Source: Bryobacterales bacterium (lineage in GTDB: Bacteria > Acidobacteriota > Terriglobia > Bryobacterales > Bryobacteraceae). From it: a stretch of 6,473 bases of DNA. The translations under genes and the position numbers were made by a program. The DNA is taken from contig SHUN01000169.1 of assembly GCA_009697495.1 (NCBI GenBank), positions 1-6,473 on the forward strand, written 5' to 3'. Under the pieces are notes generated by a model, which was not told where the DNA came from, made no database searches, and saw only the letters and a list, made by a program, of their open reading frames with translations. Positions 1-6,300 of the stretch are shown here, piece by piece; within the stretch, counting starts at the first letter, position 1, and each line of letters starts with the position of its first letter.

Positions 1-519
1 GGATTCATTGATTCTCGCACTGGCTTGGCCGCGGCGGCGCTGGTACTACTGGTTGCTGGCGGCGGGGGGCTCTCGCTCGCTGTCGATCACTGGAACGCGC
101 AGCAGGAGGTCCGGAGCCGGAGCCACTCCGCAGTACCAGCGCCGGTGGTACCCGCGCCCGCGGCGGCGTTGACGGCGAATCAGCAGCAGCCGGTGGCCGC
201 TGTAGCCGTTGTGCCCGTTCATACCGAGGATCCGAGTGGCAATCTGGTGCTGAACATCGAGGCGACCGAGAAGACTTGGATTGAAGTCAGCGCCGATGGG
301 AAGCGGATCTTTATGGGCGTGTTGCAACCGGGTGAAAAGAAGCTGATTTCCACGCTGCAGAACGCGAAGATGGTGGTTGGCAATGCGGGCGGGATTGCGG
401 TGAGCAAGGGCGGACGGGACATCGGTCCAATAGGTCCGCGCGGTCAGGTGCGGACGGTGAACATCACGCCGGAGACGGTTGAGATCGTGGACCCGAAAAA
501 GCCGGCTGCGACGATTTAG
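1..519 (+). CDS. RodZ-like membrane protein with DUF4115 domain, 5'-truncated
   Basis: The frame is open from base 1 to the TAG at 517-519, giving 172 residues of a protein that starts outside the window. Residues ~9-28 form a hydrophobic Ala/Leu/Val/Gly membrane helix. Residues ~35-75 are an Ala/Pro/Val/Gln-rich linker. Residues ~80-150 match DUF4115 (PF13464), with TWIEVSADGKRIF, VGNAGG (residues 126-131) and GPIGPRGQVR (142-151). In this family an N-terminal cytoplasmic helix-turn-helix precedes the membrane segment. RodZ itself links MreB to the cell-shape machinery, with the C-terminal domain in the periplasm. The helix-turn-helix part is not visible here, so this could be RodZ or another HTH/DUF4115 protein. 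A TTG at 25 is the first start-like codon, but it lies inside the membrane helix and the upstream codons stay open, so it is probably not the start. The gene ends 2 bp from the convergent operon. Confidence 0.82.
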   Translation, partial: GFIDSRTGLAAAALVLLVAGGGGLSLAVDHWNAQQEVRSRSHSAVPAPVVPAPAAALTANQQQPVAAVAVVPVHTEDPSGNLVLNIEATEKTWIEVSADGKRIFMGVLQPGEKKLISTLQNAKMVVGNAGGIAVSKGGRDIGPIGPRGQVRTVNITPETVEIVDPKKPAATI

Positions 520-521
520 CG

Positions 522-2111
522 TTACCGGAGTTTTTCGAGAAGCATCGCGGTGAGATCGAAAATCAGGATGTTGCCGGCGTTATCCGGCGAGTAGTCCGTT
601 TTCGGCATGGCGTCGACGGTGATCGCGATTGCGTACTTTTCGTTTTTGCGAACGACGAGGCCGACATCGCTGCGCAAGGCGTCGAGCGCGCCGGACTTGG
701 AGGCAACCTGGAAGCCGGCCGGATGCCGGCCGATGCCGTCGGTGTACTGTTGGCGGCGAAGAATGGCGATGATGTCCTTAGACGCTTCGGCATTTACGAG
801 TTTCCCTTTGTCCAGGAGTTCGATGATGCGGGCCATCTCGCGGGGCGTGGATACGCCGATTCCGAATTTCTTGTTTGCTTCTATTTGGCCGAACGCGCTG
901 GCCCCATTCGGAATTTTGGCTTCGGCGAAGACTTTTCGGATTGAACGGGTGGACTGGAAGCCGTACTTTTCCATGACCGAATTGACGTAGTCGGCGGTGA
1001 GGCGATCAATGAGCAGATTGGTGGCGGTGTTGTCGCTGACGACGATCATCAAATTGGCCAGATCGCGGAGGAGGAATTTACGTCCGGGGGTGAATTCGCG
1101 CAGGATGCCGGAGCCGGGAACTTTGTCGTCAGCGGTGAGTAGGATTTCCTCGTCCCACTTCGCTTTGCTATCGGCGACGGCCTGGAAAGCGGCGATCAAA
1201 ATGGGCAGTTTGATGGTCGAAGCGGTGCGGATACGCTCATCGGCGCGGATGGCGAATTCGGCGCCGGTGTTGAGATTTTTTGCGTAGAGCGAGACAGTTC
1301 CCTGGAAACCGGCGATGCGGTCGTTGATCCGTTGATCGACTGCCGGCGCGTCCTTGGCGCAGCGGAAGCCGATATTCGGCTGGCGCTGCGTGGGGCGCAC
1401 CCAGTTGCGGAAAAAAACGGTGATGCGTTTATTTTGGTCGGACCATGCGCCGCCGCGAATGATGCGGTAGGTTCCGGCGGCGGGGCCCTTCGGGTTTTCG
1501 GATGGCGAGTTCTTGTAGTATTCGCGGTCGAACCAGTCGGCAGTCCATTCCGACATACTGCCGGCCATGTCGTGGATGCCGAAGGCGTTGGGCGGGTAGC
1601 GGCCCACTTCGCCGGGGCCGGTTTCGGTGTTGTGGCGGGCTAGTTTGGCGTCATACTTGTCGCCCCAGGGGTAGTCCGCGCCTTCGAGTCCGCCGCGGGC
1701 GGCGCGCTCCCATTCGGCTTCTGTAGGCAGCCGTTTGCCGCGCCATTCGCAGTAGCTTTTGGCATCGTCGAAACTGACGTTATACGCGGCGACAGCGCCG
1801 GCGCCGACGGGCATCGCGCGGTCAGTCCGCATGGCGCCGTCAGTCCAATGATAGGGCGCGGGGCGTTTCGCCGCTTTTACAAATTCGGCGTATTGGGCCT
1901 GGGTCGTCTCATGCGTGTCCAGGAGGAAGGCGGCGATCGTGACCGCGTGGACGGGACGGTCGTCCAAAAGGACTTGCGGACGCATGGTGGTTTTGTCGTC
2001 CTCGGTCAGCTTGGAACGGCCCATTTGGAATGTGCCGTGGGGGATCAGCGCCATGCCTGGTTCAGCCGCATTGACGGAGGCGAGCAGCAAAACTGCGCAC
2101 AGAACACGCAT
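522..2111 (-). CDS. Secreted fusion: FGE/SUMF1-like domain plus class A beta-lactamase-like serine hydrolase
   Basis: The protein has 529 residues. The ATG at 2111 is chosen because it gives a Sec signal peptide (MRVLCAVLLLASVNA, cleavage near residue 15) and a TAATG overlap with the upstream stop. The frame stays open to 2222, but that extension is Arg/Asp-rich shadow of the neighbouring gene. Residues ~18-252 match FGE-sulfatase (PF03781): GMALIPHGTFQMG, KRLPTEAEWERAARGG (126-141), YPWG (147-150), DMAGSMSEW (181-189), IRGGAW (218-223) and GFRCA (248-252). The paired active-site cysteines that follow RGGSx in true FGE are absent (RGGAWSDQNKR), so formylglycine formation is unlikely. Residues ~262-529 match Beta-lactamase2 (PF13354): SxxK at S298-K301, SDN at 359-361, and KSG at 472-474 in place of KTG. 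No clear omega-loop ExxLN is seen, so a transpeptidase, carboxypeptidase or esterase-like role is as possible as beta-lactam hydrolysis. It is the last gene of the operon. Confidence 0.9.
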   Translation of the reverse strand: MRVLCAVLLLASVNAAEPGMALIPHGTFQMGRSKLTEDDKTTMRPQVLLDDRPVHAVTIAAFLLDTHETTQAQYAEFVKAAKRPAPYHWTDGAMRTDRAMPVGAGAVAAYNVSFDDAKSYCEWRGKRLPTEAEWERAARGGLEGADYPWGDKYDAKLARHNTETGPGEVGRYPPNAFGIHDMAGSMSEWTADWFDREYYKNSPSENPKGPAAGTYRIIRGGAWSDQNKRITVFFRNWVRPTQRQPNIGFRCAKDAPAVDQRINDRIAGFQGTVSLYAKNLNTGAEFAIRADERIRTASTIKLPILIAAFQAVADSKAKWDEEILLTADDKVPGSGILREFTPGRKFLLRDLANLMIVVSDNTATNLLIDRLTADYVNSVMEKYGFQSTRSIRKVFAEAKIPNGASAFGQIEANKKFGIGVSTPREMARIIELLDKGKLVNAEASKDIIAILRRQQYTDGIGRHPAGFQVASKSGALDALRSDVGLVVRKNEKYAIAITVDAMPKTDYSPDNAGNILIFDLTAMLLEKLR

Positions 2112-3511
2112 TAGACGAACAGATCCGCGATCTCGTCGTCCATCACCATTTCGGTGGCGCCGAGCGGATCGACGTATCGATAGGCGCGGCGCGAGGGCGT
2201 GTTGGTGATCGCTTTCGTCCAATCGATTCCCAATGCGGAGTAAATGGAGGCGTAGACGTTCTCGGTTTTAATTTGTTGTTTGGCGTATTTCCAGCCGGAG
2301 TCGATGACGTTTTCGCCTTTGGCGTCGGTTTTGCCGATGATTCGCCCGCCTTTGACGCCGCCGCCGGCGAACATCGAGACATAGGCCAGATTATAGTGAT
2401 GCCGTCCGGCGATACCGTTGAGCGCGCCGGGCACGCGGCCGAACTCGGTGGCCATTACGACCATCGTTTCGTCAAGGAGGGACTTACCGGGCTGGCGGGG
2501 CGAAGGTGTTGCCGACAGATCGCGGAGGAGGGAAGCCATGGCGCGGTCGAACTCGTTGCAGCGAATGTAGTGGTTGCTCTTGGAGGCGTGGTTGTAGATA
2601 TTGCGGTGGTGGTCCCAATCGGGGTGAGTGATGTGGATGTAGCGGGTGCCGGCGTCGGCGATGACGGCATTGCGGGCGAAAAGGCAACCGAGGCCGACGG
2701 AGTTATCGCCGTAGCGGGCGATTTCTTCTTTCGACATTTTGAATGCCTGGGGCCAGCGCGCATCGCCCAGCAGTTGAAAGGCGGAGTGCTGGAAATCGCG
2801 GAATGCGCCGAATTGGCGGTCTTTGCCGGCGCGGGAAGCGGCCATGGCATCGTCAAGTTTGTTGAGTATCCGATAGCGTTCTTCGAGTAGCGCCAGCGCT
2901 TCGGCATCGCCTGGGGCCGACGCCGAGCCTTCCTTCAAATTGACATCCAGAACCGAAAAACGCGGCGGCAGAAATCCGGTGGATAACGCGCCGCATCCGG
3001 ACGTGTCCAAGTTACATCCCACGTAAGTCGGGAATGTGTCTTTCTCTCGCCGCAACTTATCGAATTCGTAGCTGATCACCGAGCCGACAGACGGAATTTC
3101 GTTCGCTTGCGCGGGGTTCAGCGGACGCCCGGCCTGCGTGTAATATTGGCCGCGGAAATGAACCACTTCATGGCTCTTCATTGACCGGACAATGGCGACC
3201 TTGTCCATCTCTTTGGACATTTCCGGAAACAGCCGGTAGGGGAGATACAAATTGTCTTTGATCTTCCGGACGTCGAAATCTTTTTGCGTGCCGGCGTCTT
3301 CCTTGAAGTCAAAGGAGTCGATATGGCTCAGAGCGCCGGCGAGTTCGATGAGGATGCAGAAGCGGGCGGTGCCACGCGGATTGGCTTTCCCCGCCGCGCG
3401 GACCTGGACGGGGAGCATTGCCTGACTGGCGAACGCGCCCAGCAGACCGTGGCCGCCCAGTTTCAACAGGTCGCGGCGGGCAGGCAGGAAATCGGATACA
3501 CGCTTGTCCAT
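2111..3511 (-). CDS. DUF1501 family protein with Tat signal
   Basis: The protein has 466 residues and is full length for DUF1501 (PF07394), a family placed in the alkaline-phosphatase-like superfamily but without an established activity. The N-terminus has a twin-arginine signal, ARRDLLKLGGHGLLGAF (residues 11-27), predicting folded export. Family landmarks include ELAGALSHIDSFDFK (56-70, usually GGxSHxDxFDxK), THPDWDHH (295-302), TEFGRVPG (355-362) and GRHHY (369-373). The Asp, Glu and His residues in these motifs could form a metal site by analogy with the superfamily; that is inference. The start lies 6 bp after the PSCyt2/PSD1 stop, with a GAGG that overlaps that stop. The TAA stop shares its last base with the ATG of the fusion gene. 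DUF1501 and PSD1 genes are frequent neighbours, which suggests a shared process. Confidence 0.93.
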   Translation of the reverse strand: MDKRVSDFLPARRDLLKLGGHGLLGAFASQAMLPVQVRAAGKANPRGTARFCILIELAGALSHIDSFDFKEDAGTQKDFDVRKIKDNLYLPYRLFPEMSKEMDKVAIVRSMKSHEVVHFRGQYYTQAGRPLNPAQANEIPSVGSVISYEFDKLRREKDTFPTYVGCNLDTSGCGALSTGFLPPRFSVLDVNLKEGSASAPGDAEALALLEERYRILNKLDDAMAASRAGKDRQFGAFRDFQHSAFQLLGDARWPQAFKMSKEEIARYGDNSVGLGCLFARNAVIADAGTRYIHITHPDWDHHRNIYNHASKSNHYIRCNEFDRAMASLLRDLSATPSPRQPGKSLLDETMVVMATEFGRVPGALNGIAGRHHYNLAYVSMFAGGGVKGGRIIGKTDAKGENVIDSGWKYAKQQIKTENVYASIYSALGIDWTKAITNTPSRRAYRYVDPLGATEMVMDDEIADLFV

Positions 3512-3515
3512 ATGG

Positions 3516-3519
3516 CCTC
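3516..3519 (-). promoter_or_regulatory. Ribosome binding site (GAGG) of the DUF1501 gene overlapping the upstream stop
   Basis: The minus strand reads TGAGGCCATATG: the TGA stop of the PSCyt2/PSD1 gene shares its last two bases with a GAGG placed 4 nt before the DUF1501 ATG. The close spacing suggests re-initiation by ribosomes ending the upstream gene. Confidence 0.45.
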
Positions 3520-5353
3520 AGTAATTAAACAGAAACTCGGGCGAGTTCAACAGCGCCCACTGGAGATTTTCCGCGCCTCGGCGGCGATCTTTTAGCAGCG
3601 CGTCCAAGCCGATTTGCAGTTCCGGCGCAGAAGGTTTTCGGGAGACGGTGTGCAAGTAGAGCTGTTCCACCAATGACTTGTTATCCGAGGCCTTTTCCAG
3701 CAGGGACGCGAGCAGTCCCCCCTTAGCGGAGTTGACTCGTTCAGTCACCACTTTCGACTGCATTAATAACATCGCCTGCAGCGAACTGGGCGCCGTTTTT
3801 TTCGGCATGTCGTCGCGATTCGATTGGCCGAAAGTGCGCATGAAGCTTTGCACGCCGGCCCCGGCTTTCTTGGGGTCAGGCATCTGCATGGTCAAGCCCA
3901 CTTTTTCGGTTCCGCTGGAAAAAGAACCGGGCAGTCCGGTGGCGAGCGCGATGGCGTCATGGAGTTCCGGCGCGCTGAGCATCCGGACGTACTTGCGGGC
4001 GTAATAAGGCGTGTACTTCTCCTGCCACTCGCCGGGGAAACTGGAAGACAGTTGATAAGCGCTGGACTTCATGATGGTCCGCACGACGTGGCGGAAGCTA
4101 TGGTTATTGGCGCCGAAGTCAGCGGCCATGGCGTCGAGAAGCGCGGGATTGGAGGGCTGGATGGTCCACGGGGCCGGCGGCGGATTTTTCACGTCATAAC
4201 GCGCCAAGTCAAAATCGTCGATCGGTTCCACAATGCCGAATCCCATCAACTCCGCCCAAATGCGATTTACAAAGGCGCGGCGGAATTGAATATGGCTGGT
4301 CATCATGCGCGCCAGACCGTCGCGAGCGTTTTCGCCGTCGCGGGGCGCTTCGCCGGTCAACAGAAAGCGCGGCTGGGAGAGTCCGTTCCCGCGCCTCGGC
4401 ACGCGTACGATGCTATCGGCTTTGCGGTCATAGCCGGGGGCTTCATCGTCAACGGTATATTCGGTGTTTGCCTGGTAGCCATTCTCCCAGTTCATGATCT
4501 GGCGTGTCTTGCCGAAGAACGCCGCCTGACTGAAAAACTCGTCCCGTTTCTTCTTGACCAGAAACAGATTCACCTTCTCCAAATGGCCAGCGCCGTCGTG
4601 GCAGGAAATGCACGCAACGTTTAGGCCCAATAACACTTTGGAGTAAGTGACAGTGAACTCGTCGACGGTGTCGGGCTGATTGACCAAATCATGCGCGTCG
4701 GGCGTCTCCGGATCGTCCTTGGCCTTTACGAAATCGCGCTGATAATACAAAGCACCCGGCACGGAAAAGCTGGATTTCCCGGCGCCAGTCAACAAATCGG
4801 TGACGACTTCGTTGTAAGGCCGGTCGAGCTTCAGCCACTCCCGCACCCAATAATGAAACAGGTTGAGCCCCGCTCCCATTCGGCCGCCGGCGCGGAAAAG
4901 GTCTTCAAAGTAATAGGTCCACTTATCGACGAACGCGTCCGAGGCGGTTAACTTGTCGACTAAGACGTCACGCTTGTTCGGCGAGCGGTCCGCGAGGAAC
5001 GTGGCGAGCGAGGCAGGTTCCGGAATTCGCCCGGTGGCGTCGAGCCAGGCGCGGCGCGCAAATTCATCGTCACTGGCCATCGGCGCGTGAGGAATTTTGT
5101 CGGCCGCCATACGTCCAAAAACGTGTTTGTCGATGAATGTCCGGTGCGCGACCAGCGTTCCTTTCGCCACGGCGGAACCGCCGCGAGCCGGCAACGCGCT
5201 GGAGATCTGTGCCGTGGCCGCCGCCGCGTCCTTCGATCGCGGACGTTCCGGTTGAATGAGCGGTTTATGGGCCTGTTCGAACTCTTCGGCGTTCGGCCGG
5301 GGAGTCTGGGCCAGCAGCACAACGGGCAGGAACAAAAGTCCGAAACGGGTCAT
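3518..5353 (-). CDS. Secreted PSCyt2/PSD1 (DUF1549-DUF1553) protein with one c-type haem motif
   Basis: From the ATG at 5353 the protein has 611 residues. A Sec signal is seen at the start (TRFGLLFLPVVLLAQ). An ATG at 5356 would add one residue; the GGAG at 5360-5363 is better spaced for 5353. Residues ~70-285 match PSCyt2/DUF1549 (PF07583), with EFARRAWLDATGRIP (97-111) and the haem c motif CISCH (248-252), where homologues usually have CAQCHDHPF. Residues ~325-605 match PSD1/DUF1553 (PF07587), with FRRAFVNRIWAELMGFGIVE (357-376), ARKYVRMLSAPELHDAI (452-468) and LYLHTVSRKPSAPEL (565-579). There is no PSCyt1 domain, so at most one haem is expected. The product should be periplasmic and dependent on cytochrome c maturation. 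Its role is unknown. Frame upstream to 5467 overlaps the NHL gene, lacks a signal peptide and is rejected. Confidence 0.92.
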   Translation of the reverse strand: MTRFGLLFLPVVLLAQTPRPNAEEFEQAHKPLIQPERPRSKDAAAATAQISSALPARGGSAVAKGTLVAHRTFIDKHVFGRMAADKIPHAPMASDDEFARRAWLDATGRIPEPASLATFLADRSPNKRDVLVDKLTASDAFVDKWTYYFEDLFRAGGRMGAGLNLFHYWVREWLKLDRPYNEVVTDLLTGAGKSSFSVPGALYYQRDFVKAKDDPETPDAHDLVNQPDTVDEFTVTYSKVLLGLNVACISCHDGAGHLEKVNLFLVKKKRDEFFSQAAFFGKTRQIMNWENGYQANTEYTVDDEAPGYDRKADSIVRVPRRGNGLSQPRFLLTGEAPRDGENARDGLARMMTSHIQFRRAFVNRIWAELMGFGIVEPIDDFDLARYDVKNPPPAPWTIQPSNPALLDAMAADFGANNHSFRHVVRTIMKSSAYQLSSSFPGEWQEKYTPYYARKYVRMLSAPELHDAIALATGLPGSFSSGTEKVGLTMQMPDPKKAGAGVQSFMRTFGQSNRDDMPKKTAPSSLQAMLLMQSKVVTERVNSAKGGLLASLLEKASDNKSLVEQLYLHTVSRKPSAPELQIGLDALLKDRRRGAENLQWALLNSPEFLFNY

Positions 5354-6213
5354 CATTTTCTCCGGAAAATCTGCACGCGCTTGCCGTTGACTTCGGCGAC
5401 GTACAGATTGCCTTTGCGGTCCGTCGACATCAAATGCGGCAGCTGCAGCATTTGCGCGTCGCCCCATTCGTTCACGATTTTACCGCTATCAATATTGAAA
5501 TGGAACATGCGGTTGATGTCGCCTTCGCTGACAATCAACTCTTTCCCGACGACGAGCAATCCGAACGGGTTGCCAAAGCCGCTCCATTCGGCCAGAAACT
5601 CGCCGGACGGAGCGAAAACTTGCACGCGATTGTTGCCTCGGTCGGCTACATAGATGCGGTTTTTCGAGTCAATTCCCAGGCCGTGCGCGGTGGCGAACTG
5701 CCCCTTTTCCTTGCCCTTCTTGCCGAACTGGGAAACGAACTGTCCGTTCTTGTTCAAGTGAACGATTCGTCCATTGCCGCTGTCGGCGACGTACATATCG
5801 CCGTTTGTGGCGAAGACGAGATCGTCCGGCGCGCGGAAGTGTTTCTCATCGCCGCCCGCCACCCCCTTCTGGCCTAATGTGGCCAGGACTTCGCCCTTCG
5901 GCGAGAACTTGCGCAAGATGTGCAGGCCGTTATCGGTGGTCCAGATGTTGCCGTCTTTATCGGCGCGCAGTCCATGCGCCACCTTGAACTCACCCGAGCC
6001 GAAGCCGCCCTTGTACTTGCCGTCCTTGTCAAAGGCCAGCAACGGCGGTTCGCCGCGATGCAGAACGTAGGTGTTGCCCTTGCGGTCCACTTCCACGGCC
6101 GACATGGGTCCCAGTTTGACCTCGGCCGGCATTTTGAGGAACCCGGCGGAGATATACGGAGCCTCGGCGGCGAAGGCGAGCGCGCCAATGACAATTGCGA
6201 GAAGTAGTTTCAT
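5353..6213 (-). CDS. Secreted NHL-repeat beta-propeller resembling peptidyl-hydroxyglycine amidating lyase
   Basis: The protein has 286 residues. It starts with a Sec signal (MKLLLAIVIGALAFA, cleavage near residue 15-18), which supports the ATG at 6213 despite a weak ribosome binding site. The rest is a run of about six NHL-type blades (PF01436), for example GLRADKDGNIWTTDNG (81-96), GDMYVADSGNGRIVHL (138-153), IDSKNRIYVADRGNNRVQVF (181-200) and DRKGNLYVAEVNGKRVQIF (265-283). The layout recalls the lyase domain of peptidylglycine alpha-amidating monooxygenase: HRG at 52-54, and three blade-start histidines (H80 in AHGL, H177 in AHGL, H260 in LPHLM) where that enzyme binds zinc. The catalytic tyrosine of the DGYxNxR stretch is replaced (DSGNGR, 144-149), so lyase activity is doubtful. 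A binding or scaffold propeller is the simpler reading. It is the first gene of the operon; its TGA overlaps the next start codon(s). Confidence 0.88.
   Translation of the reverse strand: MKLLLAIVIGALAFAAEAPYISAGFLKMPAEVKLGPMSAVEVDRKGNTYVLHRGEPPLLAFDKDGKYKGGFGSGEFKVAHGLRADKDGNIWTTDNGLHILRKFSPKGEVLATLGQKGVAGGDEKHFRAPDDLVFATNGDMYVADSGNGRIVHLNKNGQFVSQFGKKGKEKGQFATAHGLGIDSKNRIYVADRGNNRVQVFAPSGEFLAEWSGFGNPFGLLVVGKELIVSEGDINRMFHFNIDSGKIVNEWGDAQMLQLPHLMSTDRKGNLYVAEVNGKRVQIFRRK
5360..5363 (-). promoter_or_regulatory. Ribosome binding site (GGAG) of the PSCyt2/PSD1 gene
   Basis: The minus strand reads CCGGAGAAAATGATG. GGAG is 3 nt from the ATG at 5356 and 6 nt from the ATG at 5353, which favours 5353. 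The site lies inside the last codons of the NHL gene, and the NHL TGA (5355-5353) overlaps both possible starts, implying coupled translation. Confidence 0.6.
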
Positions 6214-6300
6214 TTAGAGGAGTCTCAAATTCAATTGGATGTTACGCGAATTCCAGGGGCGTCATCGCTATTGTTTCACGTTTCAGATAACGCTTGTCAA
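6214..6300 (-). promoter_or_regulatory. Candidate promoter/leader region of the NHL-PSD1-DUF1501-fusion operon
   Basis: This is the only non-coding gap large enough for a promoter on the operon strand. Read on the minus strand, a perfect TTGACA occurs at 6300-6295, overlapping the TGA stop of the upstream gene. A weak -10-like AACAAT lies 19 bp downstream at 6275-6270. The spacing and -10 match are poor, so this is tentative. Directly before the NHL ATG the minus strand reads ACTCCTCTAAATG. There is no Shine-Dalgarno sequence; the local sequence is instead complementary to one. Confidence 0.35.
6259..6293. repeat. Imperfect inverted repeat enclosing a short direct repeat
   Basis: On the + strand, GCGTCATC (6259-6266) and GATAACGC (6286-6293) are inverted copies with 7 of 8 positions matching; the eighth can form a G-U pair on the minus-strand RNA. 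The 19-bp interior contains GTTTCA twice (6273-6278 and 6280-6285), one base apart. It lies between the candidate TTGACA and the NHL start, so an operator is possible. The long loop and the lack of a following T tract argue against a terminator. Repeats this short can arise by chance. Confidence 0.3.

Noticed and set aside
522..1330. Antibiotic-resistance beta-lactamase gene
   Set aside because: The fold motifs are present, but there is no ExxLN, the KTG is KSG, and the domain is fused in an operon of PSD1/DUF1501 genes, so resistance is not supported.
2112..2222. Upstream extension of the fusion gene to an ATG at 2222
   Set aside because: The extra 37 residues are Arg/Asp/His-rich, overlap the end of the DUF1501 gene and would bury the signal peptide; the TAATG start at 2111 fits better.
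2273..2890. + strand open frame of 205 codons opposite the DUF1501 gene
   Set aside because: It is low-complexity Gly/Ala/Val-rich shadow of the real gene with no recognisable motif.
3824..4624. Long + strand open frame of 266 codons opposite the PSCyt2/PSD1 gene
   Set aside because: It lies wholly antisense to a confidently identified gene, shows no domain motifs, and is the kind of open antisense frame expected in GC-rich coding DNA.
5357..5467. Upstream extension of the PSCyt2/PSD1 gene to an ATG at 5467
   Set aside because: It overlaps the NHL gene, is Arg/Ala/Gln-rich and would place the Sec signal internally; the starts at 5356/5353 have a GGAG nearby.
5434..5877. + strand open frame of 147 codons opposite the NHL gene
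   Set aside because: It is antisense to clear NHL repeats and has no motifs of its own.
6259..6293. Inverted repeat as an intrinsic terminator for the gene ending at 6297
   Set aside because: The loop is 19 nt, the stem is only 8 bp with one mismatch, and no T-rich run follows on the minus strand.
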